From UMGS1975 sp959600905 (lineage in GTDB: Bacteria; Bacillota; Clostridia; Christensenellales; QAND01), in NCBI GenBank assembly GCA_959600905.1, contig CAUGNO010000006.1, positions 60,592-124,591 of the forward strand: a stretch of 64,000 bases of DNA. The letters are read 5' to 3'. The notes under the pieces are model-generated. The model saw only the letters and a list, made by a program, of their open reading frames with translations, had not been told where the DNA came from and did no database searches. The position numbers were made by a program, and so were the translations under genes. Below are positions 24,786-33,171 of this stretch, piece by piece. Within the stretch, counting starts at the first letter, position 1; every line of letters starts with the position of its first letter.

Positions 24786-25757
24786 TTGAAGATCGTTGTG
24801 CTGGATGGCGCAGCGTTGGACCCTGGCGATCTTACCTGGCAGGGGATAGAGCGCCTGGGTACGCTTGTGCGCTATGATAGAACGCCGGAGCCGCTGATCG
24901 TGCCGCGCATCGGGGATGCGGAAATCGTCATTACCAACAAAACGCCGCTGACGGCGCAAAACATACAGCGCTGCCCAAGCATCCGATACATCGGCGCACT
25001 GTCTACGGGCTATAATGTCATCGATATAAGCGCAGCAGCTGAAAAGGGCATACCCGTAACAAATGTGCCGGATTATGGAACCGATGCGGTGGCTCAGCAT
25101 GTATTTGCTTTGCTGTTGGAAATCTGCAATCATGTGGCCCTGCATGCCGACAGCGTCCGGCGAGGAGATTGGGTAAAAAGCGCAGACTTTTGCTATTGGA
25201 AAGCCCCGCTGACAGAGCTGGCCGGCAAGACCATGGGCCTGGTGGGCTTTGGCAAGATCGGTCGGCGTACCGCTCGCCTTGCCGAGGCTTTTGGGATGCG
25301 GACGCTGGCGTATTCGCGCCGTCCTCAAACATCGTCTGCGCCGTGGGATACCGCCTTTGTGCCGCTGCAAACGCTGCTTGCCCAAAGCGATATTGTTTCC
25401 TTGCATTGTCCGCTGACGGATCAGACGCATCATCTCATCAACGAAGACACGCTGCGTCAATGCAAGCCCGGGGCCATTCTGATCAATACGGCACGCGGGC
25501 CCTTGGTAGATCATGTAGCGGTAGCGCACGCTTTGGATAGCGGGCAGCTGAGCTATTATGCCGCCGATGTGGCGGAGCATGAGCCGATGGCCGCGGACGA
25601 TCCGCTGTTGGGGGCGCCGCGCTGCCTGTTTACCCCGCATATCGCTTGGGCGGCGAGGGAATCGCGCCAACGGCTGATGGATATGGCGGCAGAGAACATA
25701 CAAGCCTTTTTGCGGGGTGCGCCGCAAAATGTGGTCAATGGAGGGAAAAAAGATTGA
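24786..25757 (+). CDS. D-2-hydroxyacid dehydrogenase (glycerate dehydrogenase/hydroxypyruvate reductase-like)
   Basis: A 323-residue NAD(P)-dependent dehydrogenase. The Rossmann motif GLVGFGKIGRR is near residue 150, followed by the catalytic Arg in NTARGPLVD, the Glu in DVAEHEP and the His in FTPHIAWA. The best family match by eye is hydroxypyruvate reductase, which reduces hydroxypyruvate to D-glycerate, consistent with the overlapping glycerate kinase. The TTG at 24786 is chosen because AAGGAGG lies 9 bp upstream; an in-frame ATG at 24750, overlapping the sirtuin stop, has a weaker context. The stop overlaps the TTG of the kinase gene (TTGA). Confidence 0.88.
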   Translation: MKIVVLDGAALDPGDLTWQGIERLGTLVRYDRTPEPLIVPRIGDAEIVITNKTPLTAQNIQRCPSIRYIGALSTGYNVIDISAAAEKGIPVTNVPDYGTDAVAQHVFALLLEICNHVALHADSVRRGDWVKSADFCYWKAPLTELAGKTMGLVGFGKIGRRTARLAEAFGMRTLAYSRRPQTSSAPWDTAFVPLQTLLAQSDIVSLHCPLTDQTHHLINEDTLRQCKPGAILINTARGPLVDHVAVAHALDSGQLSYYAADVAEHEPMAADDPLLGAPRCLFTPHIAWAARESRQRLMDMAAENIQAFLRGAPQNVVNGGKKD

Positions 25758-26887
25758 AAACCTGGATGCTGATGCCGGATTCTTTTAAGGGGACCATGAG
25801 TTCTGCGGAGATCTGTCAATGCATGCGCACGCAGATCCTGCGCCATGTTCCGGATGCAGAAGTTATTTCCATCCCCGTAGCAGACGGCGGAGAGGGAAGT
25901 GTGGAGTGTTTTTTGGAAGCTATGGGCGGCCAAAAGGTAGAGGCGGAGGTCTATGGGCCGCTGGGCACCTGGATGACGGCGCACTACGGCATTGTTTCTC
26001 AGCATACCGCCATCATCGAGATGGCGGCCTGCGCAGGCTTGCCGCTGGTAGAGGGCCATCAGGACCCGGAGAAAACGACGACCTTTGGCGTAGGGCAGCT
26101 GATGCTGGATGCGGTAAAGCGCGGATGCAGAAAAATCATCGTAGGGCTGGGCGGCAGCTGTACCAATGATGGGGGCGCCGGCGCGGCGTCGGCCTGCGGT
26201 GCAAAGTTTTACGATGCGGAGGGCCGGGCCTTTACGCCGGTGGGCGGCACACTAAACCATATTGCGCGCGTGGATCTATCTGGCCTCAAGACGCAGCTGA
26301 AAGGGATAGAGCTTGTCGCCATGTGTGATATTGACAATCCGCTGTGCGGCCCACAGGGCGCAGCGGCTGTATTCGGGCCGCAAAAAGGCGCGGACGGCGC
26401 GATGGTTGCCCGTTTGGATGAGGGGCTGTGTCATCTGGCCGAAGTGGTGCAGCGGGATACGGGCTGCGACGCTATGAATGTGCCGGGTGCAGGCGCTGCC
26501 GGCGGCATGGGCTACGGCATGCTGGCATGCTTTGGCGCCAAGCTGCAAATGGGCATCGAGACCGTATTGGATACCGTTTCCTTTGAAACGCTGGCACAGC
26601 GCGCAGACATCATCCTGACCGGGGAAGGGCGGATGGATGGGCAGAGCCTGCGCGGCAAGGTTGTCATGGGCATTGCGCGCAGGGCCAAGCCGCTGGGCGT
26701 GCCGGTAGTGGCTGTGGTAGGCGATATCGGCGATGACATTACGCCTGCCTATGAGCAGGGGGTCACGGGGATTTTCAGCATCAACCGCGTGGCGCAGGAT
26801 TTTGAAAAGGTGAAAGCCCGCAGCAAGAGCGATTTGGCGCTTACCATGGATAACCTGGTGCGTTTCTGCGTTTCTATGGGGCTGTGA
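25754..26887 (+). CDS. Glycerate kinase
   Basis: A 377-residue GarK/GlxK-type kinase that phosphorylates D-glycerate, most often to 2-phosphoglycerate. The N-terminus MLMPDSFKGTMSSAEICQ is the family signature, with GGSCTNDGGAGAASACG near residue 135 and ILTGEGRMDGQSLRGKV near residue 290. The TTG at 25754 overlaps the dehydrogenase stop and has GGAGGG 8 bp upstream. With the dehydrogenase it links hydroxypyruvate to lower glycolysis. It is the last gene of the operon that begins with the macrodomain. Confidence 0.95.
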   Translation: MKTWMLMPDSFKGTMSSAEICQCMRTQILRHVPDAEVISIPVADGGEGSVECFLEAMGGQKVEAEVYGPLGTWMTAHYGIVSQHTAIIEMAACAGLPLVEGHQDPEKTTTFGVGQLMLDAVKRGCRKIIVGLGGSCTNDGGAGAASACGAKFYDAEGRAFTPVGGTLNHIARVDLSGLKTQLKGIELVAMCDIDNPLCGPQGAAAVFGPQKGADGAMVARLDEGLCHLAEVVQRDTGCDAMNVPGAGAAGGMGYGMLACFGAKLQMGIETVLDTVSFETLAQRADIILTGEGRMDGQSLRGKVVMGIARRAKPLGVPVVAVVGDIGDDITPAYEQGVTGIFSINRVAQDFEKVKARSKSDLALTMDNLVRFCVSMGL

Positions 26888-26894
26888 TTGGAAC

Positions 26895-26927
26895 TAAAAA
26901 AGCTGCGGCATCAGCCACAGCTTTTTA
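26895..26927. terminator. Bidirectional terminator between glycerate kinase and IMP dehydrogenase
   Basis: AAAAAGCTG-c-GG pairs with CC-a-CAGCTTTTT around CATCAG; both strands end in T-runs, serving the two convergent genes. Confidence 0.85.
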
Positions 26928-26933
26928 GTTTTA

Positions 26934-28439
26934 TTAACCCATTACAGGCGTTTTATCCTTGAGCATTACGTCGTGCGAACCGCCCTCTACAATGCTGGTA
27001 GAGGAGACCAGCGTGATCTTGGCGTTCTTTTGCAGATCGGGGATATTCAGCACGCCGCAGTTGCACATCGTAGAGCGCACCTTGCTTAAAGAGGCGTTTA
27101 CATTGTCCTTTAGGCTGCCGGCATACGGCACATAGGAATCCACGCCTTCCTCAAAGGAAAGCTTGGCGTCGCCGCCCATATCGTAGCGCTGCCAGTTGCG
27201 GGCGCGGCTGCTGCCCTCGCCCCAGTATTCCTTCATATAGCTGCCGTTGATGTTGACGCGGTTGGTCGGGCTTTCATCAAAACGGGCAAAATAACGGCCC
27301 AGCATAATAAAGTCCGCGCCCATGGCCAGGGCCAGCGTCATGTGATAATCATGGACGATGCCGCCATCCGAGCAGATGGGGATATAGATGCCGGTCTGTT
27401 CAAAATAATCGTCACGGGCCTTGGCCACCTCAATCAGCGCCGTGGCTTGTCCACGTCCGATGCCTTTTTGCTCACGGGTAATGCAAATAGAGCCGCCGCC
27501 AATGCCGACCTTGACAAAGTCTGCCCCCGCCTTGGCCAAAAATAGGAACCCATCGCGGTCTACCACGTTGCCCGCGCCTACCTTTACGGTATCGCCGTAG
27601 CGTTCGCGGATAAAATCAATGGTCAGTTTCTGCCATTCGGTATACCCTTCGGAGGAATCGATGCACAGCACATCTGCGCCCGCCTCCACCAGGGCCGGCA
27701 CGCGCTCTGCATAGTCACGGGTATTGATGCCTGCGCCTACCATATAGCGCTTATGGCTGTCCAACAGCTCATGGACGTTTTCCTTGTGCATGTCATAGTC
27801 CTTACGGAATACCATATACACCAGGTGCTGCTTTTCATCCACCAGCGGCAGGGCATTGAGCTTATGGTCCCAAATGATGTCGTTGGCAGTTTTAAGCGTG
27901 GTATCAGCGCTGGCATAGATCATGTCCTCAAATTTGGTCATAAATTCGGATACCTTGGTAGCGGGGTCCATACGGGAAACGCGGTAGTCACGGCTGGTGA
28001 CAATGCCGAGCAGCTTACCGTTGGGGGAGCCGTCTTCCGTAACGGGCATGGTAGAATGGCCGGTCTGCTGCTTTAGCGTTAAGACGTCGGCTAGGGTCTG
28101 GCTTGGCTTTAGGTTGGAATCGCTGGTCACAAAGCCCGCTTTATAGCTTTTGACGCGCGCCACCATCGCCGCTTCGTTTTCCACAGACTGAGAGCCGTAA
28201 ATAAACGAAAGGCCGCCTTCCTTGGCGAGCGCGATGGCCATCTTGTCGTCGGAAACGGACTGCATGATGGCGGAGGTAAGCGGGATATTCAGCATGATGG
28301 GGCTGGTTTCGCCCTTTTTGTATTTTACTACGGGGGTTCGTAAGCTCACGTTGCCGGGAATGCACTCCGTAGAGGAATAGCCGGGGACGAGAAGATATTC
28401 TCCAAACGTACGGGAGGGTTCGTTGAAATAATAAGCCAT
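26934..28439 (-). CDS. guaB: IMP dehydrogenase
   Basis: Oxidises IMP to XMP with NAD, the committed step of GMP synthesis. The 501-residue protein has the TIM barrel with two CBS domains inserted at about residues 95-225. The catalytic cysteine lies in GGGSICITREQKGIGRGQ (usual form SICTTR), with the NAD/IMP loop GAGNVVDRDGF before it and GADFIMLGRYFA after it. The flap region YWGEGSSRARNWQRY and the C-terminal SSTSIVEGG are intact. This variant is the longer clostridial form that begins MAYYFNEPSRTF. It is convergent with glycerate kinase and transcribed alone. Confidence 0.95.
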   Translation of the reverse strand: MAYYFNEPSRTFGEYLLVPGYSSTECIPGNVSLRTPVVKYKKGETSPIMLNIPLTSAIMQSVSDDKMAIALAKEGGLSFIYGSQSVENEAAMVARVKSYKAGFVTSDSNLKPSQTLADVLTLKQQTGHSTMPVTEDGSPNGKLLGIVTSRDYRVSRMDPATKVSEFMTKFEDMIYASADTTLKTANDIIWDHKLNALPLVDEKQHLVYMVFRKDYDMHKENVHELLDSHKRYMVGAGINTRDYAERVPALVEAGADVLCIDSSEGYTEWQKLTIDFIRERYGDTVKVGAGNVVDRDGFLFLAKAGADFVKVGIGGGSICITREQKGIGRGQATALIEVAKARDDYFEQTGIYIPICSDGGIVHDYHMTLALAMGADFIMLGRYFARFDESPTNRVNINGSYMKEYWGEGSSRARNWQRYDMGGDAKLSFEEGVDSYVPYAGSLKDNVNASLSKVRSTMCNCGVLNIPDLQKNAKITLVSSTSIVEGGSHDVMLKDKTPVMG

Positions 28440-28494
28440 AAGCCATACACTCCTTATCCAAATTTATCGCTGAAAATGAAACGTATGAAAACAG

Positions 28495-28517
28495 AGCTTG
28501 CGCAATATACGCAAGCT
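28495..28517 (-). other. Hairpin in the guaB leader
   Basis: Perfect 8-bp arms AGCTTGCG and CGCAAGCT around a 7-nt loop, between the guaB promoter and its ribosome site. It has no T-run and matches no riboswitch class that I recognise; it may be a stability or binding element. Confidence 0.45.
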
Positions 28518-28534
28518 TGTCTTGGATTTCATAC

Positions 28535-28543
28535 ATTATAGCA
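28535..28543 (-). promoter_or_regulatory. Extended -10 promoter of guaB
   Basis: On the minus strand TGC directly precedes TATAAT. A weak -35 (TGGAAA) lies 18 bp upstream. The leader is about 90 nt. Confidence 0.6.
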
Positions 28544-28644
28544 TGGACACGCATAGATTTTCCACTGTTTCAAGCACATATCTAAAGGGAAATACATAGC
28601 ATATGCAATATTATGCCATATTTTGCCGAAGATAGTTGAATTTT

Positions 28645-28673
28645 TTGCCAACCTTATGACAAAAATATACGAT
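28645..28673 (+). promoter_or_regulatory. Candidate promoter of the first lipoprotein gene
   Basis: TTGCCA, 17 bp, TACGAT. Confidence 0.45.
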
Positions 28674-28702
28674 GTTGACAAACAACTATGGGAGGTTTGT
28701 CA

Positions 28703-29260
28703 ATGAAACAGGCAAAACGGGTTTTGATGGCGGCCATGGCGGCTATGCTGGTTTTTGTATTTGCCGGCTGCGGTGGGCAGGATACCAACACACCGGAGGG
28801 GGCGTTTAATGCAGGCATCGCGGCCCTGAAGGATTTTGATTCCAATGCAATGGATAAGTACCTGACGGGGAACCCTGCCAGCGAGCTTAACGATGCCTTT
28901 GCGCAGCTAGGCACTTCTGCCAATGCAGCAAAGGACGTGTATAAGGCGCTGTATTCCAAGCTGAATTGCAAAGTGCTCAGCGTGGAGGAAGAGGGCGATA
29001 CGGCTACTTTGCAGGTAGAAGTGACCTTTTTGGATAAGACACAGTTCCAGAACAACCTAATGGCAGCTGCGCTGTCCGCAGGGTTGACAAATATGTCCAA
29101 TGTTAGCTCTCAGGAAGAGCTGATGGAAAAGATGATGCCTATCATCAAGGAAGCCATTGAAAAGACGCCGAAGGGCGAACCCCAGCAGACCGAAGCGACC
29201 ATGGTCCTCGAAGAAGGACAATGGAAGATAGACGATTTCGATCTTGACCTGGGCTTGTAA
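28703..29260 (+). CDS. Putative lipoprotein, unknown function (first of a pair)
   Basis: A 185-residue secreted lipoprotein: a signal peptide with many Met and Ala and the lipobox VFAGCGG (Cys at about residue 24), then the sequence NTPEGAFNAGIAALKDFD, typical of NTF2-like DUF4878/DUF5105-type domains where a helix with a conserved Pro-x-x-A start leads into a curved sheet. It ends in VLEEGQWKIDDFDLDLGL, the usual last strands of that fold. The ATG at 28703 follows GGGAGG. It has its own terminator. The next gene encodes a diverged protein of the same plan. Such lipoproteins are often solute- or envelope-associated; no specific role can be given. Confidence 0.75.
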   Translation: MKQAKRVLMAAMAAMLVFVFAGCGGQDTNTPEGAFNAGIAALKDFDSNAMDKYLTGNPASELNDAFAQLGTSANAAKDVYKALYSKLNCKVLSVEEEGDTATLQVEVTFLDKTQFQNNLMAAALSAGLTNMSNVSSQEELMEKMMPIIKEAIEKTPKGEPQQTEATMVLEEGQWKIDDFDLDLGL

Positions 29261-29271
29261 GCAGCTTTTTT

Positions 29272-29298
29272 AAAACACCGCAGTTTGCGGTGTTTTTT
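29272..29298 (+). terminator. Rho-independent terminator after the first lipoprotein gene
   Basis: ACACCGCA-GTT-TGCGGTGT followed by T5 and a short A/T run. Confidence 0.92.
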
Positions 29299-29399
29299 AT
29301 TGCCTAAAATTAGCAGAGCAGGCGAAGGACGGTTTGGAAAAATATGGATTTCATGATAGAATTTTACCGAAAAAAGACGAATTAGGAGGTTGCACAGAG

Positions 29400-29954
29400 T
29401 TGAAAAAGGTCAAATGCCTGATATGGATCCTGCTGTGTACGCTGACGGTCTGCGCCTGCCAAAACCAAGAAAGGCAATCCCCGACAGATACGGTGGATGC
29501 ATTTATGAAGGCGCTGTCCTCCATGGATGGCGAAACGTTGGACAGCCTATATGCCGCTGAAGAACCATTGGAGTCGATGTTGGATAGCGAGACGGACAAA
29601 GAGCTGGTATCCGCTGTGTTTGCCAAGCTGCAGTGGGAGGCCGGCGCACAATCCATAGAAGAGGATTTGGCCCGGGTGCATCTCAAAATCACCGCTGCAC
29701 CATATCGTAAAATGGTACAGGCATATGAAACGCATGTGAAGGAAAATTTGGAAAGCTACCGCACGAAATATGGTGATATGGACGATGAAACCTACCAGGC
29801 AGCCATTTTGGAGGATCGTTTGGCTTTTTATCAAGCATATACCGAGACGGTAACCACCGAGGTGGATATGGATCTGGTATATCAGGAAGATCGATGGATC
29901 ATATCGCACTGCGAGGGATTGTCGGATGCGCTGCTGGGAGAAAGCGGCGTGTAA
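29400..29954 (+). CDS. Putative lipoprotein, unknown function (second of a pair)
   Basis: A 184-residue lipoprotein with the signal KKVKCLIWILLCTLTVCAC and a domain of the same layout as the preceding gene (SPTDTVDAFMKALSSMDGETLDSLY at the start, DLVYQEDRWIISHCEGLSDALLG at the end), so probably also NTF2-like. The middle is strongly helical and charged. The TTG at 29400 is chosen because AGGAGG lies 11 bp upstream and the hydrophobic core begins right after; an upstream in-frame ATG at 29334 would place the signal peptide too far inside. Unlike the first copy it may have no promoter other than readthrough. Confidence 0.7.
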   Translation: MKKVKCLIWILLCTLTVCACQNQERQSPTDTVDAFMKALSSMDGETLDSLYAAEEPLESMLDSETDKELVSAVFAKLQWEAGAQSIEEDLARVHLKITAAPYRKMVQAYETHVKENLESYRTKYGDMDDETYQAAILEDRLAFYQAYTETVTTEVDMDLVYQEDRWIISHCEGLSDALLGESGV

Positions 29955-29959
29955 TGCGT

Positions 29960-29991
29960 AAAAAAAGAAGGGGATGGGCCCTTCTTTTTTT
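29960..29991 (+). terminator. Rho-independent terminator after the second lipoprotein gene
   Basis: AAAAAAGAAGGG-GATGG-GCCCTTCTTTTTTT. Confidence 0.9.
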
Positions 29992-30017
29992 GCCTTACTT
30001 TCAATCTCTGGAAAAGA

Positions 30018-30026
30018 TGATATACT
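30018..30026 (+). promoter_or_regulatory. Extended -10 promoter of the ECF operon
   Basis: TGA directly before TATACT, with only a poor -35 (CTTTCA) 17 bp upstream. No B12 riboswitch is visible in the short leader. Confidence 0.5.
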
Positions 30027-30083
30027 GAAAAACGGAAAACGATGTACGGCCTGTTTTCAGCCGTGCTTTAGGAGGAATGATCG

Positions 30084-30734
30084 ATGAGCCGTAAACAGAG
30101 AATAGGCGCGCTGTGCCTGGCGCTGTGCTTGGCCCTGTTTTGTTCTGCCTGCGGTGCGCCGCAGAGCCAGACCGGGGAGGCCCAGATGTCGGCATCGCTG
30201 ACGCCTGCGCCAACGGAGACGGAGGAAACGCCGCAGACGTCTGCGGCACCGTCGCAAGCGCAAACGGCCCAGCCTACCCAAAAACAAGCGAAGAACGATA
30301 AGGAAAATGGCGGGGCAAAAGCGACCCAGGCACAAAAGACACAGCCAAAGGCTACGCAGCAGCCCCAGCAGTCGGCCAAGATCAAGGTCACAGTCAAGGT
30401 GGACTGCGCCACAGCAGCTGCCAAAAATGAGGGCATTCGAAAGCAATACGGCAGCGGCGGCGTCATAGTGTCCAAGACCATAGAGCTGGAAAAGGGCGCC
30501 ACGGTATACGATGCGTTGAAAAAGGTATGCCCAGATGCCAAAGAGCAGGGCGGCTATGTCTATAAAATAGGGCAGCTCAGCGAACAGGATATGGGAAAGC
30601 TCAGCGGCTGGATGTATAGCATCAACGGCACCTATGTGCAGGTAGGATGTAAGCAGAAAACGCTTTCGGACGGCGACGTAGTTCGGTGGCGCTATACCTG
30701 TGATGGCGGCGCGGACATCGGCGGCGCAGCATGA
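30084..30734 (+). CDS. DUF4430 lipoprotein (transcobalamin-like domain), ECF-associated
   Basis: A 216-residue lipoprotein: signal peptide with lipobox LFCSACGAP, a Thr/Gln/Ala/Pro-rich linker (about residues 25-95) that would span the wall, then a DUF4430 domain (about 95-210) with KGATVYDALKKVC, GYVYKIGQL, SGWMYSINGTYVQVG and GDVVRWRYTCDGG. DUF4430 is related to the C-terminal domain of intrinsic factor and transcobalamin, so a role in catching a corrinoid or similar large ligand is plausible. AGGAGG precedes the ATG, and the stop overlaps ecfT (ATGA). The coupling to an ECF importer implies extracellular substrate capture. Confidence 0.85.
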   Translation: MSRKQRIGALCLALCLALFCSACGAPQSQTGEAQMSASLTPAPTETEETPQTSAAPSQAQTAQPTQKQAKNDKENGGAKATQAQKTQPKATQQPQQSAKIKVTVKVDCATAAAKNEGIRKQYGSGGVIVSKTIELEKGATVYDALKKVCPDAKEQGGYVYKIGQLSEQDMGKLSGWMYSINGTYVQVGCKQKTLSDGDVVRWRYTCDGGADIGGAA

Positions 30735-31591
30735 GCCGGCAGCGCTGGTTTGAAACGCTGCATCCCAGCGTAGTGCTGGTCTATTTGGTAGGCGTGATGG
30801 GGCTGGGGCTGTGTACGCTGCACCCGATCTATCTGGGGTTGATGGGCCTTTGTGCCGTGGCGGTCAACATTTGGCTGCGCGGTATAGGCCGGACGGCACG
30901 CACGCTGATGCATGCGCTTGTGCTCTGCTGCTTGGTAACGGCACTGAATGCGCTATTCAACCATAGCGGCGCTACGGAGCTGGCGGTGCTGTTTGGCAAC
31001 CCTCTTACGATGGAAGCGCTGGTCTATGGCCTTGTCAGCAGCTTGATGCTGCTTACGATGTGGCTATGGTGTGTCGTTTGGCAGGTATGGATGACCAACG
31101 AGCGCTTTTTGTACTTATTTGGGAACCTGGCTCCTACGCTGTCGCTGATGCTCTCCATGGTGTTTTCGCTGATTCCGCAAAGCGGAAAAAAACTATCGCA
31201 GATTCGCCTTTGCCAAAGGGCGCATCATGCTGATGGGAAAAAGCAGCGAGGGTTGTTGATACGCCAGATCTCTTCGCTGCTTGTGATGGATATGGAGGAT
31301 AGCATGCAGACGGCGGATGCGATGCGCTGCAAGGGATACGGCGTTGGTCGGCGCACATCCTTTTCCCTCTTTCGCTTTACCAAGCGGGACGCTATCTGGC
31401 TGCTTGCGGGGCTTGTGTTGCTTTTAACTGCGGTGCCAGGGGCCGTTTTGGCCAATCGAGGATTGGTTTTTTATCCATGGCTGTTTTGGCCCGCCGCACC
31501 GCCGGTTTGCCTGGTGGGGTTGGCGTTGTTTGCGCTGCTGCCGTTGTTGGTGCAGGGAAAGGAGTGGCTCTCATGCAGATGGTCCAGGTAA
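30731..31591 (+). CDS. ecfT: ECF transporter transmembrane subunit EcfT
   Basis: A 286-residue CbiQ/EcfT-type membrane protein that couples the ATPases to the substrate subunit. About six hydrophobic segments are visible. The cytoplasmic coupling helices end in short basic/Ala-Arg motifs; the second is seen as AMRCKGYGVGRRTSF (family AxARGxG), and the first region near residue 160 (LCQRAHHADG) is more degenerate than usual. It overlaps the genes on both sides (4 and 19 bp). Confidence 0.88.
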   Translation: MSRQRWFETLHPSVVLVYLVGVMGLGLCTLHPIYLGLMGLCAVAVNIWLRGIGRTARTLMHALVLCCLVTALNALFNHSGATELAVLFGNPLTMEALVYGLVSSLMLLTMWLWCVVWQVWMTNERFLYLFGNLAPTLSLMLSMVFSLIPQSGKKLSQIRLCQRAHHADGKKQRGLLIRQISSLLVMDMEDSMQTADAMRCKGYGVGRRTSFSLFRFTKRDAIWLLAGLVLLLTAVPGAVLANRGLVFYPWLFWPAAPPVCLVGLALFALLPLLVQGKEWLSCRWSR

Positions 31592-33171
31592 AGGATTGGG
31601 GGTTTTGCTATCCGGGCTGTGAAGCGCCGGCGCTTTCCCATGTGGATTTTACCATCGAGGAAGGGGCGTTTGTGCTGCTGTGCGGTGCTTCCGGCAGCGG
31701 GAAAAGCACGCTTTTGAGCCATTTAAAGCGTGAGATGGCGCCGCACGGAACGCAGATGGGCGCCATCGAATGGCAGGGAAGCCCGTTATCTGCCATGAGC
31801 GAAAAGGACAGCGCACAGCGTATAGGCTATGTAGCGCAGACGCCGGAAACGCAGATCGTGACGGATACGGTGTGGCATGAGCTGGCCTTCGGCCTGGAAA
31901 ACCTAGGCATGCCGGCGCAGGTGATGCGGCGCAGGGTGGCGGAGATTGCGCATTTTTTTGGGATAGAGTCCTGGTTTCGGCAAAAGACGGATACGCTTTC
32001 CGGCGGGCAAAAGCAGCTGGTAAACTTAGCGTCTGTGCTAGTCATGCAGCCAAGCCTGTTGATTTTAGACGAGCCGACCGCCCAGCTGGACCCTGTGGCG
32101 GCCCGTCAGTTTTTGCAGGCCGTTCAGCGCGTGCATGAAGAATTGGGCGTTACGGTGCTCTTGTGCGAGCATGCGTTGGAGGAGGTGCTGCCGCTGGCTA
32201 GCCAGGTGCTGTTTTTGCAAGACGGCACCCTGGCTTTTGATGGCCCGCCCCAGGCTTTTTTGCAGAGGATGGCGGCGCCATCTTCGGCGTATTTTCGATC
32301 CGCACTGCCCGCTGCCAGCCGCCTGGCGCTTTCCCTTGGCAAGATAGAGCCTATCCCCGTAACGGTGCAGCAGGGACGCCGCCTATTAAAAACGCAGCGC
32401 GCGCATGTTTCGGCGCATCCCTGCCAGATGCACCAAGGCGGGCAAGCGACGCCTGTTCTTTGCGCCAAAGAGCTGTGGTTTCGCTATCAAACGGAGCTTC
32501 CGTTTGTGCTCAGAGGTTTTTCCATGTCGCTGTTTGCAGGGGAGATACACGCGTTGGTAGGGGGCAATGGGTGCGGCAAAAGCACGGCGCTCGCGGTATT
32601 GTCCGGCGGGTATAAGCCGCAGCGCGGTAAATGCAAAGGGAAGGCGCAGACAGCGCTGCTGGCCCAGGATACGCGCGCGATGTTTGCCCATGATACAGTA
32701 GAGGCAGAGCTAAGGCAAACAGCGCAGATATACGGCCAGATGGAAAGATGGGAAGAAGTGACAGAAAAGCTGCAAATCGCGCCGTTGCTAACAAAACACC
32801 CCTATGACATCAGCGTGGGCGAGCGCCAGCGTGCCGCGCTGGCAAAGTGCCTATTGACAGGGGCTGGCGTCTTGCTGTTGGACGAGCCGACAAAGGGTAT
32901 GGATGCCTTTTCCAAACACAGGCTGGCCGGTCTGCTGGCAACGGCCAAGCGTATGGGGCAGGCTGTGTGTCTTGTCACGCATGATCTGGAGTTTGCCGCC
33001 GCTGCGGCGGATCGCTGTTCTATGATGTTTGACGGAACAGTGATGGCCACAGACCAAGGCCGTGCGTTTTTTTTGGGCAACCAGTTTTATACCACCGCCG
33101 TGCACCGCATGACGCAGGGAATCTTGCCGGGGTGCGTCGTACAGGAGGATCTTGTCTTTGATGCAACATAA
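31573..33171 (+). CDS. ECF transporter ATPase with two fused ABC domains (EcfA-EcfA')
   Basis: A 532-residue protein that joins in one chain the two ATPase subunits that are separate in most ECF transporters. Domain 1 (about 1-230): Walker A GASGSGKST, signature LSGGQKQL, Walker B LLILDEPTAQLDP and the switch His in LCEHALE. Domain 2 (about 295-520): Walker A GGNGCGKST, signature SVGERQRAALAK with Val replacing the second Ser/Gly of LSGGQ, Walker B VLLLDEPTKGMD and THDLEFA. Both sites look competent. The ATG lies within the end of ecfT and the end overlaps the EcfS gene, so the whole importer is translationally coupled. Confidence 0.93.
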   Translation: MQMVQVKDWGFCYPGCEAPALSHVDFTIEEGAFVLLCGASGSGKSTLLSHLKREMAPHGTQMGAIEWQGSPLSAMSEKDSAQRIGYVAQTPETQIVTDTVWHELAFGLENLGMPAQVMRRRVAEIAHFFGIESWFRQKTDTLSGGQKQLVNLASVLVMQPSLLILDEPTAQLDPVAARQFLQAVQRVHEELGVTVLLCEHALEEVLPLASQVLFLQDGTLAFDGPPQAFLQRMAAPSSAYFRSALPAASRLALSLGKIEPIPVTVQQGRRLLKTQRAHVSAHPCQMHQGGQATPVLCAKELWFRYQTELPFVLRGFSMSLFAGEIHALVGGNGCGKSTALAVLSGGYKPQRGKCKGKAQTALLAQDTRAMFAHDTVEAELRQTAQIYGQMERWEEVTEKLQIAPLLTKHPYDISVGERQRAALAKCLLTGAGVLLLDEPTKGMDAFSKHRLAGLLATAKRMGQAVCLVTHDLEFAAAAADRCSMMFDGTVMATDQGRAFFLGNQFYTTAVHRMTQGILPGCVVQEDLVFDAT

